A stretch of DNA of 64,000 bases from Pseudoscleropodium purum (taxonomy: Eukaryota; Streptophyta; Bryopsida; Hypnales; Brachytheciaceae): positions 38,545,063 to 38,609,062 of the forward strand of contig OZ017795.1 in assembly GCA_963969395.1 (NCBI GenBank), read 5' to 3'. The notes beneath the pieces are model-generated. The model was not told the DNA's origin, ran no database searches, and saw only the letters and a list, made by a program, of their open reading frames with translations. The position numbers and the translations under genes were made by a program. Positions 1-10,978 of the stretch are shown in pieces. Each line of letters opens with the position of its first letter. Within the stretch, counting starts at the first letter, position 1.

Positions 1-54
1 GGCCTTATGATTTTGGGAACATTTCTCTGGTGTTCTTAAGCCGGCAGGTTTAGG

Positions 55-151
55 GTTGTGCTATGATGATTATGCATGTTTTTCTGACACCTCTTGTATG
101 AGGGCATTCTCAGTGCCCGTTGAACGGAGATGCGTTGATTCTGAGCACAAC
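55..151 (+). ncRNA. Probable C/D-box small nucleolar RNA
   Basis: A perfect 8-bp terminal stem (GTTGTGCT at 55-62, AGCACAAC at 144-151) brings a box C (ATGATGA, 63-69) next to a box D (CTGA, 141-144). An internal CTGA at 84-87 could be box D' and TATGA at 97-101 a weak box C'. A small GGGCA/TGCCC hairpin (102-106, 114-118) lies between them. This is the standard layout of RNAs that guide 2'-O-methylation of rRNA or snRNA with fibrillarin in the nucleolus. The nucleotides just 5' of each CTGA would be the guides; I could not assign a target. The stem is longer than usual for the family, and the telo-box-like GTTTAGGGTT at 48-57 overlaps the 5' end, so it may be chance. No other snoRNA was found beside it. 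Confidence 0.55.
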
Positions 152-1660
152 CCAAAACCCTACACCTGAAATACTGCTTGGTTGTAAGCTTAGATTTTTG
201 CCAGGTTGTGTCCTTTATGTATGATTAGCAATGTAAAGCTAGACCTCAAGCACTTCAATGCACCATCAAGCTAGCAGTGAATGTACCCTTATAAACCTTA
301 TTTAAGGAAGGTTGAGTCTGCGTCGTTGCAGTGTTCTCTGTCGCGGTGAAACCATATCTATCCGGGTGAGTCTTAAGGTGGAAAGCGTGATTTGATGTCT
401 TACGGTTTCATACTTTAAATTTTAATTCCTCAATGTCCCAATCCTTTGCAACCAAGTCAGACTGGGATTCATGAATAACTTGGTCATGAGAATCACCTTT
501 GAAATTGGAAAGGTGAACTAAATAGAATCTCGATCCATATAAAATTGCAAATGCAAGCAAACATTCGATGTTTGAGTGTCTTAACATTTGAAATTGCACT
601 TGATTAAACCCAATGTGTTTTCTTCTCTGTACTGGAGTTGAGAGCCAGTGAAGGGTGCTTGACCTGAAACTGTTGTTCCTAAAGTGGCGGAGCGCAGCAT
701 ATGTAACCCTCACTATTTCGAGGATCAAAGTTGAGGATTGTTTCCAATCATTTGTAGTCTGCCAACGCAAGGATTGTTACACATCAGAAAGAATGTAAGT
801 GTCTAAATCTGTGATCACCACTAATATGGATCGCCAAAAAACTGTATTGACAATGAAGATGGGTTTACTCTTCCAACTATGAGACATATGATTTTGGATC
901 CCCAAGCTGCGGTGTAAAGTTTTCTGTAACCCTAAAGTTCGATTTTTGCTTTGGTGTGATTTACAAGCTCATTAGAGTCGAACCGGTAAACTTTTCCAGT
1001 CCTCAGGAAATTCACCTTGAAATTCTCAAGACCACCCACACGCAAGAGAGTACACCCTAAACCCTTCAATTCACTGAAATTCACTGAAATTGAATTAGCA
1101 TTTAGAATTTTGTCATGTCAAAGTCGATTTGAACAATTGCGTACATGCAAGAGCCAATGACTTAGCAACTCTGCACTTTCCATTAGGGACCGTTGGACAA
1201 GTCACTTGGCTGTTTGATAGAGTTCTTTGAATATTTGATGTCGTCAATTTCCCTGTCATTTGTATCATAGATATGTATCTCAAATATGGTGAGCCATCGC
1301 ATTTGTGCCTCCAATTCAGTTCAGCCTTGTGTCATTATGTATATACATAGTCAATATGTGGAATTTTGAAATGTGCATGACTGCTACAAAGTGCTTCAAT
1401 AACTCTCAATTGGAAATGGCTTCCATGCTGTCTATCCCATCTGACATACTCTTCTCACCTTTCAGTATTAGTTGTCATCACGCAGTGCTTTGAAGCAAGA
1501 GTGTGATTCTTTCAAGCCATGTCAAGGCATACCAACTTATCAGACCTTTCCTCCGAACATGGAACGCTCCAATAATAGTGGAGAGGGTTTGAGATTTAAA
1601 ACTCTACTAAATTATGCACCAAACTCTACAGAGTCTACACTTGGTGCAAACTCAGCTTGA
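152..1660. other. Stretch with no supported gene
   Basis: Open frames here are short and show no recognisable motif. A 7-bp inverted repeat (TGAAACC 347-353, GGTTTCA 404-410) and a TATAAA-like string near 291 are present but do not add up to a gene. The base composition is more even than in the repeat deserts further right, so this may be unique sequence or transcript ends of a gene outside the window. Confidence 0.4.
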
Positions 1661-1661
1661 A

Positions 1662-1842
1662 TTGTGAATAAAACTCATCAAGTACGTAACAGATATCTCT
1701 AATAAATGCAATGCAATGATGCTCTTCCAAACAGTTCAATATCGAAACTTACAATTGTATAAAACTCATTGAGTACTTATCTCTAATAAATGATGCGCAA
1801 TGCAATGTGATATAACAGCAGACAGTTCAGTACCGCTCTGAA
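1662..1842. repeat. Degenerate tandem duplication, about 90 bp x 2
   Basis: Copy one (about 1662-1748) and copy two (about 1755-1842) share, in the same order, ATAAAACTCAT, AGTAC, ATCTCTAATAAATG, GCAATGCAATG and ACAGTTCA followed by a TA-CG block. Small indels separate the copies. No coding role is apparent. Confidence 0.7.
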
Positions 1843-2476
1843 CTCGTGGTGTAATAAAAGCAATGTCCAACTAATCACAAATTCAAACACAATGTGCCGT
1901 GACACATTTCAATGCAAACTGTTTAAACACAATCGACAGAAACACGCTAATTCACCAACTGAAATGCCGGTTAAAGATCACGTAACTCAAATTAGGAACG
2001 ATTTCACGTGCACAGAAGACAAATTACTGTACGCAAGACCAGGATTGCTCAATGCCTTGGTACATTACACATCTCAGGGTCATCTTTTTCAGTTCTCGTT
2101 TGAATGTGTAAATCCTACCACTTTTCTACACCGTCATGACATTCCTCTTTTGGGAATGACTAGGTTCTGCGGATTCATAGGATGACTTGCCTGGAGGGAT
2201 AATCTCACATCTCTGCCATAAATGATGCCACAAAAAGAACTTCCCCGGCAAAAATACATTGCTTCCCTTCGAGCGCGGAACCATCTATTGCCAGACTGTA
2301 CACAAAGGCCAGTAACGAGGGCATGATTCCAAGGCACTGAAAAAAACGTAACTACATGGAAGCTTGCAATAGGGGAATCAGAAACATGTTCCGAAACTCT
2401 ATAAGGGCTAGTCCTCGGAGGAAAGAAGAATCCCGTTTAACCAGCAAATCGCAAGGTCAAACCCCCCTAATTGCAC
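1843..2476. other. No gene seen; probable 3' flank of the L18ae-like gene
   Basis: This lies downstream of the minus-strand L18ae-like coding region and probably holds its 3' UTR and terminator. A 97-codon plus-strand open frame (1892-2185) has no family features and is treated as chance. Confidence 0.4.
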
Positions 2477-2812
2477 TCATATTATGTGCAGTATTAGAAG
2501 GGTGAACAAAGTAATGGCCAAGGCCACAGTACTCACTAGTGCAGCTATAGCACAAGCAGCCAGACCAGGTCGCTCCCTGGGGTCGTTTTGACGCTGGGTC
2601 CAGAAGAAGCGAATGGTGCCGTAGTACCAGAGCAAAGGGAAGAGGAAGCCCACGAGAAAAGAGAACCAGCCAATGCCGCAACCACAGCAAGGGAGAGGTC
2701 GGTCGTAGATGCCCACGTACTGGTCGGAATCGGAACCTGGGCTGCCATATTCGTCCGAGTACAACAAAGCCTCGTAAGGACCGCCCGAGCTCCTCTGTTT
2801 CCCTTTCTCCAT
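2477..2812 (-). CDS. Ribosomal protein L18ae-like membrane protein (plant-specific)
   Basis: A 111-residue protein in one exon. After a polar, serine/glycine-rich N-terminus comes the family signature DRPLPCCGCGIGWFSFLVGF (about residues 38-57), then a first membrane segment ending in WYYG, the loop NDPRERPG and a second membrane segment starting ACAIAAL. This pattern is that of plant proteins annotated L18ae-like; despite the name they are small two-span membrane proteins, not ribosome subunits, and their biochemical role is not established. I chose the ATG at 2810-2812; a longer frame only starts at a TTG three codons upstream. Relatives usually carry a longer N-terminus and several exons, so an upstream exon cannot be excluded. 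The promoter is probably near 3.9 kb, which implies a 5' UTR intron: good donors occur in minus-strand orientation near 3592-3625. Confidence 0.8.
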   Translation of the reverse strand: MEKGKQRSSGGPYEALLYSDEYGSPGSDSDQYVGIYDRPLPCCGCGIGWFSFLVGFLFPLLWYYGTIRFFWTQRQNDPRERPGLAACAIAALVSTVALAITLFTLLILHII

Positions 2813-3903
2813 AGTGCTCAAAATCGTGTGGATTCGATCAAAAATCGTTGCATTACATCGGGTTCAAACCGGAAGCCGCATGTTCTCCTCTCCAGGTCCT
2901 CATCTCTACCAACCAAAACACAAGAATATGTCAAAAACTCGCGCTCAATAGATGTGCGACAACGACAAAGTTGTCCCAAACTGATGATGAGGTTAAACTG
3001 ACGACGAGTTGGGGGCGGAAGACCTACTTAGATATCCACCAAATGCACAACCCTTGGAATCTAACAAAGAGTTTCACTACCATCATAGGAACGACATCAA
3101 TTAAAAAACTTAGGTCCCGCCGAAACAAACACACACATTTTAGCTCACATACACACAATTCATCTTCACGATCACCAACTACAGATCACCACTACTTCAC
3201 AACCATCACACTTCACTAAGAAAAGCAAAGGCCACAGTAACGAATTCCAGATAATCATACCATTCATAACATGAGCGACAACATCGTCTCGCCAGGAACC
3301 ACAAAAAACCCCACCCATGAAACCTCAAGCCTCAATTAGAAGTAATCCAATGACATAATTGCGTCACAACAAAAGCAAAGAATCTTGCGCACTTAGAAAC
3401 GAGAAACTCAACCCAATCCTCCCCCCCGCCCCCATTCCCACTCTTCGAACACATCGATTCCGGCACCCTCCATCAAGGTCCTCTCATCCGCAATTCGCAA
3501 TCAAAATCATTAACATTCAAAATTCGCCCTAACGGAAAAAAACCCACCAAAACCCAACGAACCTGGAACACAGACATTCAAAAGAAATACCTTCAACTTG
3601 ATGGGTCGCTTCCACTCACGCCAGGTACAACACGATCTTCTGCGCCATGATCAATTGGTCATCATCCTGACCTGCCTGAGCATCCACGCAGTCAGCACTA
3701 GAGGAAGGCACAGCACGTGGGGAGGTTGAGGCGGTGAATTGCTGATTTGCTTGCTTGCTTGCTTGCTTGCTTGCGAGGTGACTGAAATCGACGTGCAATC
3801 CGTCAGGCATAATTTACTTTTCTTGTGGACTTTTTCACTGCGCAGATCGCGCCAAACTCGTGAGGACAAGAACGAGAATGGGCATTGCAGAGGAAGACTT
3901 GGG
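2813..3903. other. Probable 5' leader and leader intron of the L18ae-like gene
   Basis: This is gene-upstream sequence rather than repeat. In minus-strand orientation it contains splice-donor-like GTATTT and GTGAGT sites near 3590-3625 and no long frame with family features. Several unrelated short frames overlap here and are not called as genes. Confidence 0.4.
3747..3774. repeat. (TTGC)7 microsatellite
   Basis: Seven perfect tandem TTGC units lie in the probable 5' leader of the L18ae-like gene. Confidence 0.95.
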
Positions 3904-3922
3904 TTGGGCTAGGGTTAGGGTT
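3904..3922 (-). promoter_or_regulatory. Site II plus tandem telo-box motif
   Basis: On the plus strand the string reads TTGGGCT followed at once by AGGGTTAGGGTT; in the transcribed direction it is two AACCCTA telo-boxes next to an AGCCCAA site II. In plants this pairing marks promoters of translation-related and snoRNA genes active in dividing cells. Its position and orientation fit the L18ae-like gene, about 1.1 kb upstream of its start codon. Whether this is the real start region is inferred. Confidence 0.5.
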
Positions 3923-4127
3923 GTAGTAGGAGGGAGAGGCGTGGCAGCGTGCGGTTGGTGGGGAGGTTGGGCATGCCAAATATCAGTAGCAAGTATTGCA
4001 GTGTAAATTTTTTTGGATTATCCCATGTCGCTGACGTGCCGGTCAACTGTAGGGTGAGAAAGAGTATTTTATCGATCCCTATTCATCCATTTGAATTACA
4101 TAAGGTAGCCGACCCATTTCCAACCAT

Positions 4128-4703
4128 TTAACCCTAGAGTGCTCCAACGTTCAATTTTTGGACGATGAATAAATTGGAATTTGGTTTTCTTTCTCATTAC
4201 TACTTGGATGAAAGTTATCTAATTTCTAGAGATACTTTATCAAGTTGTTGTCCTATCTAATGGTTGGATTTGGTGTTACTAGAGTTTATATTTTTCTAAA
4301 ATTACAAATGTGGAAGTGTGTCAAGCCAAAAATTGCAAAGATTTTAGTTCAAAATTGGATTTGCAAAAGTGAGGTCATAGATTAAAAGAATACAAAAATT
4401 TCAAAAAATCACTATATCAAGAGAACCTCATTTCAAATCCATTCCAACAATTTTTACTCAAAAAATGATAATATTTTGCTTATAATTGAATTTAGAAGGA
4501 ATTTAGAAATTTCCCTTTCAAAATTTATATAAAAAATATTGGTGATAGCACTAGTGGATCTAACCATATAGATGGAATCTAAAATTCGATATCTACAACT
4601 TTTATTCATATGTCAATTCCAAAATATTCTTCCAAATAGCACTTTATAACGATTTTTCCCAAATTGTCAATTTTGGAAAAGAATCTTGACGTTTAGGGGT
4701 TAA
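4128..4703. mobile_element. TTAACCC-ended non-autonomous repeat (576 bp)
   Basis: Bounded by TTAACCCTA at the left and TAGGGGTTAA at the right, that is short inverted termini. The interior is AT-rich and non-coding. The ends resemble those of the 0.94-kb and 0.23-kb repeat families elsewhere in the window, suggesting one mobilising enzyme. Confidence 0.5.
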
Positions 4704-5439
4704 GCAATTACACATATTTGGAGCACAAGTCTTTTGAGTGAAGAAATTTTTTCGATGTGTAGAAGTAGGGTTCAAATAGATCCATATTTTTTCAAAATTT
4801 TATTTCTCAAAACATAATTTCTATGAATTTCTTAATTGAAGATTCTATTCAATCTATTCTTGTCATATAAATCTTCTTATTTCCAACCATCGATTGGTAT
4901 CAAAATCAACCAAGATTATAACCAATGATAATGTGCCGCAACCGCATTGGGAATTGTGTCATAATTAATCTCTTACTTTCTCGTGTTGATTGGAAAAACT
5001 ATAGCCTATATAACGAAAATGGGGCCTCGTCAGAAATGGGTCAGCTCCCTTATTTTACTGTAATAAGATAGATTTGGAAAATTTTCTCTCCCATGCTTGA
5101 TTTTATGATCTCATATGGGAGCCAACCTTTCTTTGACCAATGTTCTCTTTCCATGCAAAAGCAAAGAGTAATCATTAATTATGGCACAATTCCCAATGCA
5201 ATTGTGGCACATTATTATTAGCTATGAAGACTTTCAATATTGTAACTAATCCTTGGCTAAAAAGAGGATGGTCTATATTACAAGTGTAAGAAGAATACCA
5301 TCTTCAATTAAAAAATTTATAGTAATTATATTTTGAGAACTAAAAATTTGAAAAATTATGGAATCCATTCAAACTCTATTTCGATACATAAAAAAAAAAT
5401 TGCACCCATGAAATCTGTACTTTAGATAAGTGTAATTGC
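4704..5439. mobile_element. Fold-back element with two 266-bp arms
   Basis: The left arm (4704-4969) and right arm (5174-5439) are inverted copies separated by a loop of about 204 bp. The inner 40 bp are nearly identical (TAATGTGCC...AATTGTGTCATAATTAAT against its complement); the outer parts are diverged but align throughout, including GCAATTACAC at both outer ends. A transcript would fold into a long hairpin. A one-armed relative lies at about 8080-8330. No open frame is present. Confidence 0.7.
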
Positions 5440-5976
5440 TCAAGTAATTGGAATGAGGTCAACTTCCTTAAATGAAAGCTTTATATTATAGACAAGAATT
5501 ATATGAATTTAGTTTAAAAAACAAGACATAGTACATACAATTATCTTAAAAGAGGTCATTGAACATGTATCATTATATATATATCTACCATTTTGTGTGT
5601 TCATTATATACTTTCAATATGTACTGTGCTTCATTTAAGATTTTAGAGTGAATTACTAGTGTTTTATTCATACACCCTCTAAAAGTAAATATGTCTTATA
5701 TTTTCTAATTGAAGTTATTTACTTCAACTTCAATTTGTAGTTGATTCGATGGTGTTTTTATGTAGGAGAGACACGGTGGAGGACTAGTGAAGATCCTAGG
5801 CAACGCACAAGTGGAGAGCCCTTTCTCCGAAAGCTCATTTGATGTGGCAAATTTGAAGAACACTAATGTAGATGCTCTGAGTGTATGAACTCATTAACGG
5901 CTATGGATATTATAATTTGAAGACAATCTCAAAACAAAAATGGCGATGAAGAAATTGCACATTAGAAGGGATTAGG
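5440..5976. other. AT-rich stretch, nothing recognised
   Basis: Non-coding, with poly-A and TA runs and no family feature I can name. Confidence 0.4.
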
Positions 5977-6493
5977 CATTAGGGGAGATTTGAGGCCTCC
6001 AAAGGGCCGTTTTAGTTCTATTCCCAATATTGTTGGTTGTTTTCAAGCCAACAATTACAAAAAATAAAAAATAAAAAAAATAAAAAATTTTGGTCTAGAA
6101 ATGCAAAAAAACGTCTTAAAAAAATTAATGACGTGGCACTCTCTCGACCACATCGAATTTGCATTCCTACAATAATTTCAACATTCACAAGGGCTAATAA
6201 CTCACAATCTTCCAAAGGCCCCAAATTTCTTCAATTAGCAATTGTTAAGGGCTGTAAGTTCCCAAGCTCTTGGGAACTCTAAGAATTACGCTGCAATGTA
6301 ATGTGGCAAAGAGAATGCCACGTCATGCAATAATATTTTTCTTTTCAAAGAAAATGATTTTTTTTCATTAAAAAAAATAATATTAATCATTATTTTTTCA
6401 AATTCTAATAGCAACCGTACTTTAGTTGCTCGGAGAATGGCAAAGTGAACACATCTAAAATGACCCTCCCAACTCCCCAAAAACCATCTAATG
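5977..6493. repeat. Dispersed repeat with imperfect CATTAG inverted ends
   Basis: The left end begins CATTAGGGGAG and the right end reads as CATTAGATGG on the opposite strand. A second member with the same right-hand block (CTAAAATG-CC ... TCTAATG) lies at about 49765-50042. The interior is A/T runs. Confidence 0.4.
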
Positions 6494-7411
6494 AATAAGG
6501 TGATAACACCAATAACTATCACTACACCTGAACATTCTTAACAAGTGGACTCCTATTGAAAATGAGTCCCCAAAAGTATCATTAAAACTTTTTTCTTACT
6601 TATTTGCTATTTGTTGCTTGTTAATTCTCTGAATTTCAATTTCATGACCAAACTATGTGACAAGTTCCATAGCCGTGAAGAGCTTCCACTTTGAAAATTC
6701 ATAGTAATTATATATCTTATCCAAAAATCATACTTTTTTTTCTTTAAATTCTCGATTTTCAATTGCTAACATCTGAAAAAAAAAATGTTTTTTCTAATCT
6801 TGAAAAAGGTGCCTCCACTCCAGCTACAGTACAGTATTCTGAATTGCCCCCCCATTTGTCATGCCATGTACTTAGCCCATTCCCTGGCCTTGAGGTGCAC
6901 GTGGTCTTATCCAATTTCTATTCTAAGTACTTTTCCAAATCTGCAGTTCCCCCCCGCCCTTCAGTTGTTGTTTTCTAAAAAAATACAATTCCATCCAAAG
7001 CAGACATGTGATGGTGTAATTTAATGCTGTTCCTCAAAAGCAATCACTGCCCCCAAAATTGCCTATTTTTTTAAGTTACGTTAGCAGATCACATGTTGGC
7101 AACTTCCCAGCATTTGAAGGGGTAATATAAGCTTAGTATGCACCAGTGTTGGGCGGGTGTTGACTGAATGTATCTGAAATGGACATTTCAGAAAGTACTG
7201 TGCAATGTTCACACCAGTTTTTTTGTTTTTTTTTTTATTTTGAAACAAGCGTGTTCAGGAAACTGAACACACTGCAAGGGATTTCTGTCAGGAAGAAAGG
7301 AAGAAGAGAGGGTTCACAGCAGTTCTCATATGTCTAAATATCCGTCCATGCACTAACTTATTGGAGCCAATTTCCATTGGGAAAGAAGGGAGCCAACCCA
7401 TTTCCATCCAC
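6494..7411. other. No gene seen
   Basis: Mostly AT-rich, with two C-rich runs (about 6848 and 6949). Two overlapping frames of about 75 codons in the 6763-7024 interval lack any motif and are not called. Confidence 0.4.
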
Positions 7412-7644
7412 TTAACCCTGGAAGGCCGTCGTGGACACTAAGTGTCCAATGGATGACAGAGAATTCCTCTATATAGTACAGAAGTGCAACTATTCATCCT
7501 CCATGTTTTGTTGTGAAAAGGGAACATCTTCTACAGTAGTTTGACTTACAATGAATACTTTTTTCATTTTTTTTAAGCGATTGATTCTCATAGTATTAGA
7601 AAATGATGATTTCAATAGAGATTGGCTCATCCTTACAGGGTTAA
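7412..7644. mobile_element. TTAACCCT-ended miniature element, copy 1
   Basis: 233 bp starting TTAACCCTGGAAGGCCG and ending ACAGGGTTAA. It aligns along its length with 20352-20587 and 35553-35782, sharing GTGTCCAATGGATGA (first two), GTGCAACTATTCATCCTC and TAGTTTGACTT blocks. Short inverted ends, no coding and several copies fit a miniature inverted-repeat element. Confidence 0.7.
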
Positions 7645-7734
7645 GCAATTACAACCATATAAAGTAGAACCGCCCATATCCGATCATTTAAGCAATCAAT
7701 GACACACAACAAGGATGCATTTTTTTTTCCTTTT

Positions 7735-8082
7735 GTAGAAAGATAAGAAATACAATGTCTCCAATTTTTTGTAATTTTATTGTCAAAATTTGAAATTACT
7801 ATGTTTTTTGGAAGGCAAAACGTAGGCAGAACCCATAGCCAAAGTCTAGAGTCTTGTATTTCCGATCATTCAAGAACTACATTCCACTCACTACTTCCTA
7901 CTTTCCCACTCACTAATTTGGGACATGTGTCATGACCTTATTAGTTTGAATGTTAAAAAGCAAAAAACACACATTTCAAGCTTTGGTTGGAATTTGTTTC
8001 AACCTTGGTTGGAAATAAATGCACACTATAGGTTGGGTACTAGAGTCCAGTTGGGTATAGGTGGTTCTACCTTAGAGTGTAG
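7735..8082. repeat. Dispersed repeat, copy 1 (pair with 36803-37115)
   Basis: It shares an ordered series of blocks with 36803-37115: AAGATAAGAAATA, CAAAATTTGAAATTAC, CTAGAGTCTT, TGACCTT-TTAGTT and TTTCAAGCTT. Non-coding. Confidence 0.6.
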
Positions 8083-8330
8083 ATTTCTTGAGTGTAGAAA
8101 TTTTTTTCTAATGCACAAATAGAGCTTGGAAGGATTATAGAAGTTTTTAGAAGTTTTTAACTCAAAATATAATTATCATAAATTTTGTAGCTAAACTATA
8201 CTATACAATCTATATTGGTCATATAGACTTTTTTATTTTCAACCATGGGTTGGTTGCAATATTGAGAGTGTGACAATCAATGATAATGCACTACAATTAC
8301 TTTGAGAACTGCACCACAACTTGACAAAAA
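8083..8330. repeat. Single-arm relative of the 4704-5439 fold-back
   Basis: Blocks such as TCAAAATATAATTA, TTTTCAACCATGGGTTGGTTGC and ATGATAATGCAC follow the order seen in the fold-back arms. Only one arm is present here. Confidence 0.5.
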
Positions 8331-8479
8331 GTGATTAGTCTATGGGTTGAAGATGGGGGGGATATTAGAAATGGATCAGCTTCTACACAATAGAGCTTCA
8401 AGAATTAGAGGTTGACTCAAAGGAACTCACATTTGAGCTCTTCAATTCTTGGGTTGCTAAAATTAGCACTTACTAGCTC

Positions 8480-8735
8480 TAAATGCAAGACACTAAATCC
8501 AACCTACAAAGTGGACTCAATAGGGTAATTTTGGAGTTCATGGGGATAAAAATAAAGAAAGCCTCCTATTTTGAGCTATGTCTAGGGGATGTTCTAGACC
8601 CTTCCTAGCTAATTTAGGGTCTTTGATTGCAAATATGAATTAAAAATTTTAAAAAAAACAACAACATTTGTATGAAAAAAAAAAAAATTTCATCGTCTTT
8701 CCAGGGTAAAAAATCTTGCATTTTCACCCTTTGTG
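8480..8735. repeat. Dispersed repeat, copy 1 (pair with 20000-20240)
   Basis: Both copies carry CCTATTTTGAGCTATGTCTA, GTTCTA-A, CTAGCTA-TTTAGGGTCT and GATTGCAAAT or AATTGCAAAT, then an A-run and TCTTGCATTTT. No coding. Confidence 0.65.
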
Positions 8736-9509
8736 GAACAGATTTAGCATCTTGTGCTCTAAACCATGACTTATTTTGTCATATCCATAATTGCATTGGT
8801 ATCTTCTTATCTTTTTCCAACATTTGCAAATTTCAAAAGGAAATCATTTTGTTTGTTTTTCCTTCTAATAAAAACCGTCCAAGTCTTCTAGCTTTGTAGA
8901 GCCAAAATGCAAGGGACAAAGGATAGAAGGTAGAGATTTTTTTTTCATTTTGAATGAAATGCCATAGTGGTGATACAAAAATGTTATAGTAATGCTCATA
9001 TCAACATTCATCAACATTCATCCACATATTGGATAGAAAATATCACATTAGCACATATCACATATTTATGATTCTATTTTCATTCACAATTTGGTGATTT
9101 CATCCAAAATTTTCTTAAATTTGAAGTTTTCTAGAAATTTTCTACCCTTCTAGTACTATTTTTTTCCAAGGGCTTGGAGTTGGGCCTATTATTTTAATGC
9201 AAATTGATGATGAATCACCAAAAGAACCCCTACTGGAAGGGTGCCATAGCTCCAAATGCAATGGAAACAACATGTTGGGTTAGATTTGAAAGTTCCAATG
9301 CATCAATGGAAATATGCTCTTACATGGTGAAAGGATCGATTATTCTCATTAAATATTAGGAAGTTTGTTTTTGAATGATTGGAGATATCTCCATCAATGT
9401 GCATGGGAGCATCTTTAGTCCAACTGGTAAAAGGCCCTCCAAATGTATTTCTAACATGCCTAGGTAGAAAAACTCTAACTTAGAGGCACTTCACATATGG
9501 GCTGACCAA
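8736..9509. other. No gene seen
   Basis: AT-rich intergenic sequence without a recognisable element boundary. Confidence 0.4.
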
Positions 9510-9700
9510 CACTAGTAGAAAACACAAGAATTCTAATAGAATTATGTTGATTTGGACGTGTTGTCTTGGTCATTATTTTGTTAATTTCAATAAAAATTTA
9601 TTGAATTTAACAAATTTCTGTTGAAATCAACAAAATAGTGAATAGGACAATGCGTTCAAATCAACAAATTTTGTTTAAATTCATGCATTTTCTACTAGTG
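9510..9700. mobile_element. CACTA-type miniature element (191 bp) with CAA target duplication
   Basis: The left terminus CACTAGTAGAAAA and right terminus TTTTCTACTAGTG are perfect inverted repeats. Both flanks are CAA (9507-9509 and 9701-9703), the 3-bp duplication expected for CACTA (EnSpm) elements. The interior is largely self-complementary (GTTGATTTGGACG against CGTTCAAATCAAC), so the whole unit can fold into one hairpin. No transposase; it must be mobilised in trans. Confidence 0.85.
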
Positions 9701-10378
9701 CAAGTCGAGAAGCTATAGGAGTTCATGGCCAGACTTTAGGCAAGAGTTCAAAGAAATGGACAATAAATGATAAAATTTGACAGACTTTCAACCAAAGTTT
9801 GGATTTCCACTTTGTGGTGACCCAAATTCTAGTCGAGAGTCTGTTGTGAGGTCATTGCTACGTAGAAGTTGGGTTGCCATGTCGGTAGTTTGGAGGGCGA
9901 CGGACTTTAGATTGTACCGCCTTGTGTGAAAGGTTGAGAGGCCAAAGTCAAAGTTTTCTAAAAAAATATTGGTAGAGGCCAATGGACTCTCGACCTTTAG
10001 CCCATGTGTGAAGCAACCCTTAAGCTTGTATATAAAGTTAATAGAATTTAAAATTACTATCATTGGAAGTACATCCAACAGTATTTTAAATAATCACAAT
10101 AAAGTTTAAATTTAGAGATGGGACAACCACTTCAAAAGCATTTCATGAGCAATTTAATGTGCAATTAGCTACATATAGGGTCTATAAGATTTACTATAAA
10201 ACTTTAGGAATGACCATCTCATTTGTTTCCGAAAAAAGAATTTGGAGTTATAATGTTAGAATCCATGTGCTCAATATTTTTGTCCCCAATTTTTTTTCAA
10301 AAAAATGAAATAGAATTTCATTACAAAAGATTAAATATAGAAATGCCACATACATTTGTCTCAAATTTCTTGGTAAGC
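9701..10378. other. No gene seen
   Basis: Intergenic AT-rich sequence. A 96-codon minus-strand frame (9788-10078) has no motif and is not called. Confidence 0.4.
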
Positions 10379-10722
10379 TTAACCCCTAAAGTTCCATGAC
10401 TGTGTTTTCACTCAAAACACTCAAAAAATGCAATTTTTAGTGCAAGTACCAAATTTAGAGAATTTTTTTGACATGTATAACCATAGGAATTTATATTATG
10501 TTGACTTGAGAACATGTGGTAAAAATTTCAAAAAATTTCACCACGTGGATTGCATTCAAATTCACTAAAATCATTATTTTGGCCCTACAAAAAATAGGAT
10601 AGCTACACTTGACAAAGCTTGGTTTTCTATGAAAAAATGTCCAAAATAGTGGTGCTTTTTAGGATTCATTTTTTTTTAACAAGTTGGCTATATGCTTGGA
10701 AATTTTCACATCATTTGGAATT

Positions 10723-10978
10723 ATTGAGATTACAATGTTATGAGAAGGATGAAAGGCTTTATTTAGATGGTAGGATGATAACATGGCCCATGCATGGGCT
10801 GAACATAAGGGAGAAGCCTTTCCCTAGTTATCCACAAACCATGTGGGATAACTAAACACCATGGGCTGCCTTTGACTACAAGCAATACCCATTAGACTCT
10901 AAAACTAACTAAGAGGCTAATACTACTCCTAGGGCTGAATGTACATAATCTACACTAATATGTACATGTTCTTCAACA
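10723..10978 (-). repeat. 3' LTR of the copia element
   Basis: 256 bp, beginning TGTTGAAGAACATG in element sense. It differs from the right LTR at six sites (four transitions, two transversions). The terminus next to the flank could be 10723 (from the target duplication) or 10725 (from a TG...CA rule). The pol frame reads into this LTR and stops at 10909. Confidence 0.92.

Noticed and set aside
408..770. 120-codon minus-strand open frame
   Set aside because: No recognised motif, no splice context, and it overlaps ordinary intergenic sequence; length is within chance for this composition.
1892..2185. 97-codon plus-strand open frame beside the L18ae-like gene
   Set aside because: Lies in the likely 3' flank of the minus-strand gene, with no family features.
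2849..2880. T-arm-like string (GGGTTCAAACCGG) suggesting a tRNA
   Set aside because: The stem is only three pairs long and no acceptor stem, D arm or anticodon arm can be placed around it.
2588..3001. 137-codon plus-strand frame antisense to the L18ae-like gene
   Set aside because: It is the shadow of the real minus-strand coding region, which has clear family motifs.
3616..3869. Overlapping frames upstream of the L18ae-like gene (one with a short MAQKIVL start)
   Set aside because: They run through a TTGC microsatellite and stop at once; better explained as leader sequence.
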